From the IMG/VR virus record IMGVR_UViG_3300049053_000036, positions 1-46,710 of that record: a stretch of DNA of 46,710 nt. One strand, 5' to 3'. Shown here in pieces: positions 6,266 through 13,991 of this stretch. The position numbers were made by a program, and so were the translations under genes. The notes under the pieces are model-generated. The model worked only from the letters and a program-made list of their open reading frames with translations. It was not told the origin of the DNA and did not search any database. How positions within the stretch are numbered: the stretch's first letter is position 1; every line of letters begins with the position of its first letter. Origin of the DNA: a virus.

Positions 6266-6816
6266 GCGGGCACCCCCTTGCGGCCCTCCACCTGCGTGAG
6301 ACGCCGCTCCAGCTCCCGGCACCGCTCGAGTGCGCGCCGCAGGTCCGTCGCCGGGTGTGTCGGCCGGGCGGAGGCGCCGTCGACCGGGCGGGCCTCGAGG
6401 TCGCGGGGCGTCAGCCATGTGTCGTGGGCCTTCGCCCGGGCTTCCCATGCCTCGATGTCCTCGGGGCTGGCCGTGGTCGCCAAATGGTCGGCGCGTTCCT
6501 TCTCCTTGCCGTACGCGGTGAGGATGCGGGCGCCCACCTTCCGCAGGCGAGTGATGCGGCGTTCGAGGGCGGCGGCGTGCTCAGGGTCCGACTCGCGCAG
6601 CGCGGACACGAGGCGACCGAGTTCGAGGTTGCGCCCGGCCAAGCGCCGGTTATCGGCGTCCGCCTGGACGAGTTGGCGGGCGATCTGCTGCCGGTTGAAG
6701 ACGGCGGTGTCGGCCCGCTTCTCGAACTTGTCCGCGCGGTCGCGCTGCCGGTTGGTCTCGGCCTTGGCGGCGGCCAGCTCGGCGTTCAGGCGGCGGGTGG
6801 TGGTGAAGCCGAACAT
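6262..6816 (-). CDS. coiled-coil protein
   Basis: A 184-residue, highly charged protein dominated by heptad-like helices (RLNAELAAAKAETNRQRDRADKFEKRADTA, then RQLVQADADNRRLAGRNLELGRLVSALRESD). No catalytic motif is visible. It overlaps the exonuclease stop by one base (TGATG) and could be a structural or adaptor partner in the recombination module. That role is inference. Confidence 0.7.
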   Translation of the reverse strand: MFGFTTTRRLNAELAAAKAETNRQRDRADKFEKRADTAVFNRQQIARQLVQADADNRRLAGRNLELGRLVSALRESDPEHAAALERRITRLRKVGARILTAYGKEKERADHLATTASPEDIEAWEARAKAHDTWLTPRDLEARPVDGASARPTHPATDLRRALERCRELERRLTQVEGRKGVPA

Positions 6817-7571
6817 CAGCTCTCACCGCCCGCGCGCTGCGCCGGGATGAGCGGCCATGATCCGTCGATCACCTTGTTCGGGTCGCCGCCCTGCTCCGGA
6901 GTGGCCTTCTTCCGGAACCACTCCTGCAAGCTGGCCTGCTGCTCCGCCCGCCACCGCTGCTGTGCCGCGAACAGCTGGGCCGGGCCCATGTGGCCGAGGT
7001 GCTGCCTGTACCGCGCGAACTGTTCTTCGGCGATGAGGAGTGCGGCGAGCGCGTCGGCGTCGGCGGTGTGCCAGTCGTTGAGGGCGACGTTGTACCGCTC
7101 GGCGGTCGGCTTCAGCTTCCGGTTGCCCTGCCCGCGTACGTACTTGAAGAACTCCTTGTCGATGACGTGCGGGTCGATGAGGGGCAGCGGGCCGGGGCCG
7201 ACGCGGTCGGCCATGGTGGGCAGGCCGTTGCGCTGGAGGTCGTAGTGGAGGATCGACCAGTCGAAGCTGTGGTTGAACGCGATGACCGGCATGCCCTGCC
7301 CGATGGCGTGGGTGAGGTAGGTGGCGATCTCGTCGAGGGCGGTCTTCGGGTCCTGGCCGTCGGCCTGGACCATGGCGTCGGTGATGCCGTGCACCTCGGA
7401 CGCCTCGGCGGGGATAGGGATGCCGGGGTTGATGAGCCAGGTGAAGACGCGGTCCTCGGCGCCCGGGGTGCGGACGATGAACGCGGCGGTGACGATGCGG
7501 TCTTCGAGCGGGTTGGGGCCGGTGGTCTCGGTGTCCCAGGCGCCCTTGCGGATCTCAGCGAAGGTGCTCAC
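6816..7571 (-). CDS. DnaQ-like DEDD 3'-5' exonuclease
   Basis: A 251-residue protein starting at a GTG that overlaps the RecT-like stop. The exonuclease motifs are clear: Exo I WDTETTG (D13, E15), Exo II AFNHSFDWSIL and Exo III WHTADADALA (H and D). It resembles the DNA polymerase III epsilon family. The C-terminal 60 residues form a helical tail (FARYRQHLGHMGPAQLFAAQQRW) that may bind a partner. It could trim recombination intermediates or proofread for a host polymerase; no polymerase gene is seen in the window. Confidence 0.9.
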   Translation of the reverse strand: MSTFAEIRKGAWDTETTGPNPLEDRIVTAAFIVRTPGAEDRVFTWLINPGIPIPAEASEVHGITDAMVQADGQDPKTALDEIATYLTHAIGQGMPVIAFNHSFDWSILHYDLQRNGLPTMADRVGPGPLPLIDPHVIDKEFFKYVRGQGNRKLKPTAERYNVALNDWHTADADALAALLIAEEQFARYRQHLGHMGPAQLFAAQQRWRAEQQASLQEWFRKKATPEQGGDPNKVIDGSWPLIPAQRAGGES

Positions 7572-8449
7572 TGGCGGGCCCCCGCTCCGGGCTGCGTGGC
7601 CGCCGGCCACTCCTGCCGCTCCGCGCCCTCCGACGCCGGGCCCGTCGTCGCCTGCTGCTTGATCTCGTCGACCGTCACCCGCGGCAGCGGGAACTCGTCG
7701 TCCGCCGTCACCTCACCGCGGTTGATCGACTGGAACGCCACCAACAGCTGCGCGACGTCGTGCTCCGTCCACTTCCCCGACGGCCGGCCGAGCTTCGTCT
7801 CGATCCGGTCCTGCGTCACACCGATGCCCTCGAACGCGCGGATGGCGTCAGCGATGCGCTGCGGGAGCGGCTTGCCGCCGCCGTCAGCCAGCGTCTTCGT
7901 GCAGATCTGCTTGGCCTCTTCGACGAACCACGGCGGCAGGATCGCGAAGATCGCCTCACGGACACGGCGGGCACCGTTGTTCGCGTTGTTCTCGTAGATG
8001 TCCCGCATGTCGGTGAGCTGCTTCGGGCCGCCCTTCTGGTCCCTCTTGTGAGGGACGATGAACGTCGAGGAGTTGCGGGAGTTCTTCTCGACGTCCCAGG
8101 CGAAGGCCTGCATCTCCGACTGGCCGAACTCGTCGTCGCGGCGCATCTCGACCAGGCCGTACTGAATGTTGCCCCAGCAGCGGGCCAACTCACGAGCGAG
8201 GTGGACGGAGGCGCCGGTGATGTTCCCGGAGCCGCGGGAGTAGCGGAAGAACGCCCGCTCAGCGAGGAACATCTGCTGGCAGGACTGGCGCATCTCGGCG
8301 ATGGCGGCGTTGATGTCGCGGGGGCAGTTCTGTGCGACGACGATCGCGGCCTGCACCTCGGCGACGGCACGCGACTGCTCGACAGCGGTTCCCTGCCCGA
8401 TGCGGGTCGGCACGGCGGCGGGCGCCGGGCGCTCGACGGGGTAGTTCAC
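7568..8449 (-). CDS. RecT-like single-strand annealing protein
   Basis: A 293-residue protein. The core (VAQNCPRDINAAIAEMRQSC, RAFFRYSRGSGNITGASVHLARELARCWGNIQYGLVEM, NNGARRVREAIFAILPPWFVEEAKQIC) matches phage annealing proteins in which a SRG...I.G.SV...E.AR..GN segment is conserved. Such proteins coat single strands made by a partner nuclease and anneal them. The gene overlaps the RecE-like gene by 4 bases upstream and the DnaQ-like gene downstream. The C-terminal tail is acidic and Pro/Ala-rich, as often seen for contacts with other replication proteins. Confidence 0.8.
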   Translation of the reverse strand: MNYPVERPAPAAVPTRIGQGTAVEQSRAVAEVQAAIVVAQNCPRDINAAIAEMRQSCQQMFLAERAFFRYSRGSGNITGASVHLARELARCWGNIQYGLVEMRRDDEFGQSEMQAFAWDVEKNSRNSSTFIVPHKRDQKGGPKQLTDMRDIYENNANNGARRVREAIFAILPPWFVEEAKQICTKTLADGGGKPLPQRIADAIRAFEGIGVTQDRIETKLGRPSGKWTEHDVAQLLVAFQSINRGEVTADDEFPLPRVTVDEIKQQATTGPASEGAERQEWPAATQPGAGARQ

Positions 8450-9336
8450 AGGTACTCCTCGGTGTCACGGATGGCGGCCCACGAGGGCAGGGAGAGGTAG
8501 GCGATCTCGTCGCTGTAGCCAGGCCAGACGCCCGATTCGGTGCATTCGGCGAAGACTTCGAGGGCGCGCCGGTTCCGGGCGGCGCCGATACGGCGGGCCT
8601 CGGCGTCCATTTCGACGACCGTGACGACGTACGGCGGGGTCTTCTCCTGGCAGACGAAGACGAACGCGGCCGTCTCGTCGGCGAGATCGAGGGCGCGGGC
8701 GGCAGCCCGGTACCAGTCGTCTTGCTGGTGGTAGCCGAACTCCTGAACCGCGCGGGCGAGCGCGCCGGGTTCGGCGGAGCGGCACGTCTTGTAGTCGGGG
8801 ATGATCAGGCGTCCCGAGCGGGCGTCAGGCAGCCAGTCGAACCGGGCCCGGCGCATCACGCCGGTCGGCCGGTCGCGCCAGAACAGGGACTGCTCCGGCC
8901 GGCCGCGGGCCGGGTCGAACAGGACCGAGGCGATGGGGTGCCGGCGCAGGGCGTCGGCCATCGAGTGGACCTGCTCGTACTCGGTGGGCTTGAGCGGGAC
9001 GCGGCCCTCGTTGCGGATCGCGGCGACGTCGGCCTTGACGGCGTTCGTCGTCCACTTCTCCGCGTCGACGCGGACCAGATCGGGGCCTTCGCCGAGGACG
9101 AGCTTGTGCGCGGCCGTTCCGAGCTCGAACGTCTTCTTCGGCTCCTGAGGTGTGTCCTGTGCGTGCCGGAACAGGGCGGGGCAGGACGGGGGGAGGAGCA
9201 TGCGGGCGCCGGACGAGGAGAGGCTGTCGCGCTGGGCGTGGTACTCCTCGTTGCTCAGCTGGTGGATGCCGGGCTCGGTGATGGGCGCGGGCCCGGCGGC
9301 CGAGGTGGTGACCTCGGCCGGCACGGTGGTCGTCAT
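8446..9336 (-). CDS. RecE/Cas4-like PD-(D/E)XK exonuclease
   Basis: A 296-residue protein. It opens with ITEPGIHQLSNEEYHAQRDSLSSSGARMLL, the start typical of phage RecE-like nucleases, followed by FELGTAAHKLVLGEGPD, RARFDWLPDARSGRLIIPDYKTC (the PD...D-x-K active-site part) and FGYHQQDDWYRAAARAL (the Q-x3-Y helix). It would resect double-stranded ends to load the RecT-like protein made from the next, overlapping gene. The ATG at 9336 overlaps the winged-helix gene stop. Confidence 0.88.
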   Translation of the reverse strand: MTTTVPAEVTTSAAGPAPITEPGIHQLSNEEYHAQRDSLSSSGARMLLPPSCPALFRHAQDTPQEPKKTFELGTAAHKLVLGEGPDLVRVDAEKWTTNAVKADVAAIRNEGRVPLKPTEYEQVHSMADALRRHPIASVLFDPARGRPEQSLFWRDRPTGVMRRARFDWLPDARSGRLIIPDYKTCRSAEPGALARAVQEFGYHQQDDWYRAAARALDLADETAAFVFVCQEKTPPYVVTVVEMDAEARRIGAARNRRALEVFAECTESGVWPGYSDEIAYLSLPSWAAIRDTEEYL

Positions 9337-9797
9337 CGGGTGTCTCCCGCGAGGGTGTAGAAGCGGCGGGGGGTGCCGTCGCCGTGGCGTTCGAGGTGGC
9401 CGTCCCGGTGCAGAGCGGCGAGGTAGCGGCGCGCGGTGAAGCGGAGGACGTGCGTGCCGATGAGCTGCCGCCACGTGTGCCTGATGCGGCTGGTGGTCCA
9501 CTCGCCGCCCTCCGTCTGGATCGCCTCCAGGAGGGCCTTCCGGGACCCGCGCGCGGTGGGGTGCATAGGGCTGGGGTCGCTGCCGAGTTGGTAGAAGCGG
9601 CGCCCGTGGTGCTCGGCGGGTACGAGGTATGCGCGCCGAGCGAGGTCCCGCAGGTCGCGGCGTGCGGTGTGTCTGCCGACCGTGGTCCACTCGCGTGACT
9701 TGGCGTAGATGTTCAGTGCCCGCTTGGTGGTGACCGGGCCGCCGAAGCGCCGGAGGGCGGCGAGGAGGTACTCGCGGCGGATTGTTGTCTCCGTCAC
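9333..9797 (-). CDS. protein with two winged-helix-like repeats
   Basis: A 154-residue basic protein that looks internally duplicated: REYLLAALRRFGGPVTTKRALNIYAK...TARRDLRDLARRAYLVP...RRFYQLGSD and KALLEAIQTEGGEWTTSRIRHTWRQ...TARRYLAALHRDGHLERH...RRFYTLAGD. Each half has the helix-turn-helix-wing order of winged-helix DNA-binding domains. It heads the RecE/RecT block with a 4-base overlap and may be a regulator or an end-binding accessory factor. Confidence 0.75.
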   Translation of the reverse strand: MTETTIRREYLLAALRRFGGPVTTKRALNIYAKSREWTTVGRHTARRDLRDLARRAYLVPAEHHGRRFYQLGSDPSPMHPTARGSRKALLEAIQTEGGEWTTSRIRHTWRQLIGTHVLRFTARRYLAALHRDGHLERHGDGTPRRFYTLAGDTR

Positions 9798-9979
9798 GGG
9801 CGCACGTCCTTCCGGGTGGTCGGGCTGTCATGCGGTGTGAGCGCGCACGTCACGGCGATCGCTGCGGCGGCGGCCATCGCGGTGAGGGCGTCGACCTCGG
9901 GTCGGACGACGGCGATGAGGCAGACGCCAGCCCAGGTGGCGAACATGGCGAGGGTGGCGGCGAGGTCGCGGGCGCTCAT
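9794..9979 (-). CDS. small two-helix membrane protein
   Basis: A 61-residue protein with two hydrophobic segments (LAATLAMFATWAGVCLIAVV and LTAMAAAAAIAVTCAL) and a basic tail, probably inserted in the cytoplasmic membrane. It is coupled at both ends by ATGA/GTGA-type overlaps. The function is unknown. Confidence 0.65.
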   Translation of the reverse strand: MSARDLAATLAMFATWAGVCLIAVVRPEVDALTAMAAAAAIAVTCALTPHDSPTTRKDVRP

Positions 9980-10347
9980 GCGGCACCCCGCTGACCCGGC
10001 AGCAGCCGCTTCGGGTTGAACCGGGACAGCACCCGCGCCACCACCGTCAGCTCGGCCAGCAGACGCCGCGTGTCCGGGATCGACACCTCCACGTGCGCCG
10101 TTTCCATCCCGGCGACGTCCTCAACCTGCTCGATCGCGGCGTCCAACTCGCCCTCACGGCGGGCGCGGGTGACGACGTCGGCGAGTTCGTCGAGGGCGTC
10201 GAGCACCTCGTCGCGGGTCTTCGGCTCGGCCCATCCGGCGACGAGCTGCATGAGGGTGTCGGTGCGGATGGCGTCGACGCGGAGGACGGCGTGGAGGTGG
10301 TTGACGCCGAGCTCGACAGAGAGCGGCGGCTTCGAGGAGTGGCTCAT
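9976..10347 (-). CDS. hypothetical 123-aa protein
   Basis: A 123-residue protein starting MSHSSKPPLSVELGVNHLHAVLRVDAIRTD. It is mostly helical with many charged residues (KTRDEVLDALDELADVVTRARREGELDAAIEQVEDVAG), and it ends FNPKRLLPGQRGAA. The family is not recognised. It sits in the chain of overlapping early genes. Confidence 0.7.
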   Translation of the reverse strand: MSHSSKPPLSVELGVNHLHAVLRVDAIRTDTLMQLVAGWAEPKTRDEVLDALDELADVVTRARREGELDAAIEQVEDVAGMETAHVEVSIPDTRRLLAELTVVARVLSRFNPKRLLPGQRGAA

Positions 10348-10670
10348 CGGGCGTTCTCCGCGTTCTGCTGGGAGACGACCGACGGGTCCGTGGTGCCGCC
10401 GAACGCGACACCCTCGTAGTTCCGCTCGCCGATCTCGATGGCCTCGACCCACTCGTCGTAGTACTCCTGCGACGGCTGGCCCGGCCCCTCCTGCGGCTCG
10501 ACGGGCTGGCAGAGCGCGTCGAGAGCGACCTTGGCGAGGAGGGCGTGGACATGGGCTCGGGCGATCATGCGGTCGGCCTCGGGGTTGTGGCCCTCGAAGG
10601 TCGTTTCCTTGCTCTCGTCGGCCATGGCGAGCAACTGCTCGGCGGCGAGGTAGTGCTGAGGACCGTTCAT
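10344..10670 (-). CDS. hypothetical 108-aa protein
   Basis: A 108-residue acidic protein beginning MNGPQHYLAAEQLLAMADESK. The first 55 residues (HNPEADRMIARAHVHALLAKVALDAL) form helices like those of a family of short Streptomyces phage proteins with the opening NGPEHYRxAExLL. The C-terminal half is polar and probably flexible. The function is unknown. It has 4-base overlaps at both ends. Confidence 0.72.
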   Translation of the reverse strand: MNGPQHYLAAEQLLAMADESKETTFEGHNPEADRMIARAHVHALLAKVALDALCQPVEPQEGPGQPSQEYYDEWVEAIEIGERNYEGVAFGGTTDPSVVSQQNAENAR

Positions 10671-10939
10671 CGGAGCGCTCCCTTCGGGCGGGTGGTGAGG
10701 AGGAGGACCAACGCGACCGCGTCGAGCACGGCGTCGCGGGCTGCGGCGCTTGCGTTGGAGAGCTCGATCAGCAGCGGGTCCAGGCGGCCGGACTCAATCG
10801 CGCGGCGTACGGCCCGACGCGGGTCGAAGTAGCCGGGGTCCGCATCAGCGAACGCCAGCACCACGCCCAGCAGACCGGCAGGGATCAAGCCGAGCGACAC
10901 AGCGGCCGGGGCGTTCAGGTCAGCGAGGAGGGTCAGCAC
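10667..10939 (-). CDS. small membrane protein, 90 aa
   Basis: A GTG at 10939 lies seven bases inside the upstream gene (GTGCTGA) and opens a 90-residue frame with two hydrophobic stretches (AAVSLGLIPAGLLGVVLAFAD and AARDAVLDAVALVLLLTT) separated by a polar loop. A longer frame upstream exists but would run far into the neighbouring gene, so I prefer this start. The function is unknown. Confidence 0.62.
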   Translation of the reverse strand: MLTLLADLNAPAAVSLGLIPAGLLGVVLAFADADPGYFDPRRAVRRAIESGRLDPLLIELSNASAAARDAVLDAVALVLLLTTRPKGALR

Positions 10940-11868
10940 GAGGCACCACCCGTCACGGCTGCCGGGTAGGTGCCGCCGTGCACGCGGGTGACGTGGCCGT
11001 GCAGTTCCTCCTCGGCCGAACCGTCGTTCACGTGCCAGACGCTCGTGGTCCAGCCGCAACCGCAGGTGCGGGAGACCTTGGCGTCCTTGCCCTCAACCGG
11101 GCCGGTCCCGCCACCGAAGGGGTTCAGCTCGGAGAACTCGTGCGTGCAGTCCTCGGCTTCGCAGGCGTACGGGTCCGCTCCGGGTTCGTCGCACCGGCAC
11201 TTGGCGGGAGCCTCGTTCTGCGACGGGGCACCGTCCGGCTCCGGCATGTCCCGGCCCAGCCGGTACGAGTGCGACAACGGCCCGTCATGCGGGTCCTCAA
11301 CACCAAGCCGCCGCCAATGCGTCGCCTCAGCAGCAGCCGCAGCCGACGCATCGAGCCGCGCCCGCCCCTTCAAAGGCTCGCCCTCGCGGAGGGCCTGCGT
11401 CGGCGCCAGCACCCGCGTCAGCTTGTCCACCGACTTCGCCACAGACGCCGCATCCTCCGGCGGCCACGCCACCGGCAGCCCCAGCAACTCAGCGAGCTGA
11501 CGGCGCGCCGCCGCATGCCCCTGCCACCGGTCATAGTCGTGACCGTTGTCCGGATGGCAGTTGCGGATCGCGGTGATGTACTCCGCCCGGGCCGCAACGA
11601 ACTGGGCGACGATCGCGTCCTGCTGCTCGCGCTTGCGCAGCTCCTGCACGGCGTCGTCGAGGGCCTCGTTCGTGGTGTGCCGCTCAGCCAGCAACTCCGC
11701 CACCTGGACCCGCAGCCGCTCCACCTCCGCCGCCAACTCCGGCGACTGGAGCATGCACGCCGACTCCAGAGCGAACGCGGCCTGCGAGGCCAGGTCGTAG
11801 GACGGGCCGTGCAGCCACGCCGCCTCGATCACCTGCTTCGCCTTCAAGGCGAGAGACGAGATGCTCAT
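10933..11868 (-). CDS. coiled-coil protein with C-terminal Cys/His domain
   Basis: A 311-residue protein. Residues 45-100 are heptad-rich (LAAEVERLRVQVAELLAERHTTNEALDDAVQELRKREQQD), the middle is helical, and the last 90 residues carry several Cys pairs (CRCDEPGADPYACEAEDCTHEF, RTCGCGWTTSVWHVND, HVTRVHGG), consistent with one or two zinc sites. I do not recognise a family. It is the longest of the early hypothetical genes and is coupled to the gene at 11865 by an ATGA overlap. Confidence 0.72.
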   Translation of the reverse strand: MSISSLALKAKQVIEAAWLHGPSYDLASQAAFALESACMLQSPELAAEVERLRVQVAELLAERHTTNEALDDAVQELRKREQQDAIVAQFVAARAEYITAIRNCHPDNGHDYDRWQGHAAARRQLAELLGLPVAWPPEDAASVAKSVDKLTRVLAPTQALREGEPLKGRARLDASAAAAAEATHWRRLGVEDPHDGPLSHSYRLGRDMPEPDGAPSQNEAPAKCRCDEPGADPYACEAEDCTHEFSELNPFGGGTGPVEGKDAKVSRTCGCGWTTSVWHVNDGSAEEELHGHVTRVHGGTYPAAVTGGASC

Positions 11869-12245
11869 GCCGCCACCTGCTCGGCGGCCTTGCGCTCGGC
11901 CCGCTCCTGCGCCGTGTAGAACACGAACGCGCACACGACCACGAGCACACCATCGACCGTGATCTCCGCCCGCCCCATCCGGCCGTTGAGGTTGTCGTGG
12001 TCCTCGATCCTCAGCCTCCCGCCAAGTGCGTCCGCCCACGTGCGGGCGTCCTCGAAGGAGCTGAGCTGAAGGTCGATCCGCGCCTCGGTCGCCGTCGGCA
12101 GCGGGCGAACCCCGGTCAGCTCAGGCAGGTCAACGTGCTCGTCGAACAGGCGGGTCGCGACCTGGCTGACGCGGAAGGCGTTGGCCTCCATCGAGCGCAG
12201 GGCGAGGACGGCTCGCGCTCCGGAGTCGGTAATCTGGGTGGCCAT
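11865..12245 (-). CDS. hypothetical protein with C-terminal membrane helix
   Basis: A 126-residue protein starting MATQITDSGARAVLALRSMEANAF after a GAGG ribosome site. The middle alternates strands and helices (TEARIDLQLSSFEDARTWADALGGRLRIEDHDNLNGRMGRAEITVDG); near the end a hydrophobic run (VLVVVCAFVFYTA) precedes a charged tail. It may be membrane-associated or simply have a buried strand. It opens the tightly overlapped part of the early operon. Confidence 0.7.
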   Translation of the reverse strand: MATQITDSGARAVLALRSMEANAFRVSQVATRLFDEHVDLPELTGVRPLPTATEARIDLQLSSFEDARTWADALGGRLRIEDHDNLNGRMGRAEITVDGVLVVVCAFVFYTAQERAERKAAEQVAA

Positions 12246-12328
12246 CGAGGCCTCACTTTCTGTGTGGTGGGGTCGCCGATCGGGGGTCGCCGAGCCGGAC
12301 AAGCGGGCGGCCCTTCGGCGTTGATGGG

Positions 12329-12514
12329 TCAGGCGGCGTCGGCCGCCGGGTCCGCCGGCCGCTCGACGCGGACCGTCGCGAACAGGGCCCGGAACTTCTC
12401 GCGCTGCTCCGGGGTGAACTCGGGCGCCTCGTCGACCTCGCGCCCGATGCGCTCCCAGTTCTCGGGCCCGAAGAGGGCTTCGGCGTCGGCGAGGGAGAAC
12501 GGTCCGTCGCTCAT
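12329..12514 (-). CDS. small acidic protein, 61 aa
   Basis: A 61-residue protein (MSDGPFSLADAEALFGPENWERIGREVDEAPEFTPEQREKF) overlapping the repressor-like gene by 4 bases. It is acidic and helical with no DNA-binding look. Its place directly behind a regulator suggests co-expression with it, perhaps as a modulator. The 83 bases downstream hold GC-rich repeats (GGTCGCCGATCGGGGGTCGCCG) but no gene. Confidence 0.65.
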   Translation of the reverse strand: MSDGPFSLADAEALFGPENWERIGREVDEAPEFTPEQREKFRALFATVRVERPADPAADAA

Positions 12515-12807
12515 GCGGCGCTCAGTTCGGCGATGCGTTCGGAGGCGGGTTCCAGCCGTTCCACCGGCGTCCCCAAGACGAGGAGTTCGACCCCGATGAC
12601 GTCGCAGATCGCCGCGACGGTGCTGCCGGTGAAGTTCTTGCGTGCGCCGGTCAGGATGTTGCTGATCGTGCCGTGTGCGATGCCAGCTTGCGCAGCGAGT
12701 TCGCGCCCACTGAGCGCGGTGCCGGTTTTGGTGCGCTTCATCAGGCGTTGGAGGAGGTCTCGATCGACTTCGAAGAGTGGCTCTTGGGCCGGGAGTGGTG
12801 TGGTCAC
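12511..12807 (-). CDS. HTH (XRE-like) regulator heading the early operon
   Basis: A 98-residue protein starting at GTG 12807. Residues 14-75 form a Cro/CI-like HTH: DLLQRLMKRTKTGTALSGRELAAQAGIAHGTISNILTGARKNFTGSTVAAICDVIGVEL. It is divergent from the XRE gene at 13071 and reads into the early operon, so a Cro-like early regulator is plausible. A GTCCAC half-site lies three bases upstream of its start, within the ribosome-binding region, pointing to autoregulation. Confidence 0.82.
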   Translation of the reverse strand: MTTPLPAQEPLFEVDRDLLQRLMKRTKTGTALSGRELAAQAGIAHGTISNILTGARKNFTGSTVAAICDVIGVELLVLGTPVERLEPASERIAELSAA

Positions 12808-13070
12808 ACGTCCACCTAAAGCAACGGGTTCCTTGCACTGCTTGGATGGTTAGAGCATTGCACGGCGTGGACGGTCTGTCCACTCCTCTTGGATGGCCGT
12901 TTGTGAATTTCGCCAAACAGGCTGAGCGCCCTGGTGTTGGGCATCCATTTGCGTGGACACTGCGTCCAGCGCGTACAGCGCCGGGCCCTACGTCATCAGG
13001 GGGGATATAGGCCACGCCCCTCTGGTCACGTGGACACCCCACGGCCCACGAGACGAACCGGAGTGGCATC
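12808..13070. promoter_or_regulatory. divergent control region with GTGGAC-N5-GTCCAC operator array
   Basis: This 263-base spacer between two divergent HTH genes carries a perfect 17-bp palindrome GTGGAC-GGTCT-GTCCAC (12867-12883), a near-perfect second copy GTGGAC-ACTGC-GTCCAG (12953-12969), and half-sites at each end: GTCCAC at 12810-12815 and GTGGAC at 13030-13035. Such spaced, repeated dyads between divergent regulators are the usual form of a phage lysis-lysogeny switch. I could not assign the -35 and -10 boxes with confidence. Confidence 0.7.
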
Positions 13071-13484
13071 ATGACCGTCATGGCAGCGCGTGATCCGAAA
13101 GCGACGGGTGGCCGGACACAGTTCCGCAACCTTGTCGCGCAGCGGAAAGAGGAGCTCGGTCTCGGGTACGAGAAGCTGGCGGCACGCTGCATCGATCCTG
13201 AGAGTGGCGAGCAGACCGTCAAGTCCAGTTGGCTGCACCGTCTTGCCACCGGCAAGCCGGTTGAGGCGCCCGACTATGAGTTGTTGCGCGGCCTGGCGGC
13301 CGGCCTCGATGTGTCGGTGGCTGCGCTGCAGGATGCGGCGTCAGCTGAGTTTTTCGGCGCGGAGCGGGTGGCGTTCGCTGATTCAGCTGAGGGGCAGGCG
13401 TTCCTGCAGGACGCGGATCGGTTGACGTCTGCTCAGCGTGAGGCGGTGCGTGCCTTGATCCGGTCGTTCACTGAAGACCGCTAA
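13071..13484 (+). CDS. XRE-family repressor-like protein (immunity candidate)
   Basis: A 137-residue protein with an N-terminal HTH: TQFRNLVAQRKEELGLGYEKLAARCIDPESGEQTVKSSWLHRLATGKPVEAPDYELLRGLAAGLDVSVAALQDA. The C-terminal part (FADSAEGQAFLQDADRLTSAQREAVRALIRSF) is a short helical domain. Divergence from the early operon and the operator array between them make it the best candidate for the lysogenic repressor. ATG 13071 has a GGAG site eight bases upstream; ATG 13080 is an alternative. Confidence 0.78.
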   Translation: MTVMAARDPKATGGRTQFRNLVAQRKEELGLGYEKLAARCIDPESGEQTVKSSWLHRLATGKPVEAPDYELLRGLAAGLDVSVAALQDAASAEFFGAERVAFADSAEGQAFLQDADRLTSAQREAVRALIRSFTEDR

Positions 13485-13634
13485 CCGGGCATTTCCTCTT
13501 GAGTCGCGGCTAGATCATTGGCCATGACCGTTACGACTAGTAGTACTTACTGGCGAGGTGTAGCTGAGGGTTGTTCGAGGTGGCAGCATTACTGATCCGC
13601 CTGGGAAGCGAGTGAGTGAGGTAGCGTGCTCGGA

Positions 13635-13647
13635 CGAACAGTTCGAA
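13635..13647. promoter_or_regulatory. palindrome CGAACAGTTCG in a locally AT-richer spacer
   Basis: The 13485-13687 spacer is clearly lower in GC than its surroundings and holds CGAAC-A-GTTCG (13635-13645) overlapping TTCGAA (13642-13647), about 30 bases before the start of the next gene. It could be an operator or part of a promoter. I see no convincing coding frame in the spacer. Confidence 0.35.
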
Positions 13648-13687
13648 CGTGCTATCGAATAAATTCGGCGCGTCCATGGGGGGTCCC

Positions 13688-13981
13688 ATGCCGGAACACT
13701 GCAAGAGCCGCACTGCCCGCAAGACAGTCCGGGCGCAGATCGTCTTCAGCGACGAACTGCCGCCCGGCTGCCCGTCCTACCAGCTTCCTGACGGGGCCAT
13801 GATGATGGAGGTCGAACTCGACGACCTCACGCTCATCATCATTCGGCCCGGCAGTATGGACCGCCGCCTGTACGACGAGCTGAACCGATACTGCAACCGC
13901 GTCACCTCTCTGGGGATCTGGTCTCGGGACCCGTCCCGCGCGCCCGCGCTTCAGGCCGTGAAGGCGCTGGCGGGGCTGTAA
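13688..13981 (+). CDS. conserved-looking small protein before attP/int
   Basis: A 97-residue protein from ATG 13688, chosen because GGGGGG lies just upstream and earlier in-frame ATGs lack a site. It reads MPEHCKSRTARKTVRAQIVFSDELPPGCPSYQLPDGAMMMEVELDDLTLIIIRPG..., a small beta-rich fold followed by helices. The family is unknown. Position between repressor and integrase makes a recombination directionality factor one possibility, without sequence support. Confidence 0.65.
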   Translation: MPEHCKSRTARKTVRAQIVFSDELPPGCPSYQLPDGAMMMEVELDDLTLIIIRPGSMDRRLYDELNRYCNRVTSLGIWSRDPSRAPALQAVKALAGL

Positions 13982-13991
13982 CCTGCGGTTT

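Noticed and set aside
13537-13722. 61-aa minus-strand frame in the AT-richer spacer
   Set aside because: No ribosome site, no recognisable pattern, and it overlaps the start of the better-supported plus-strand gene at 13688.
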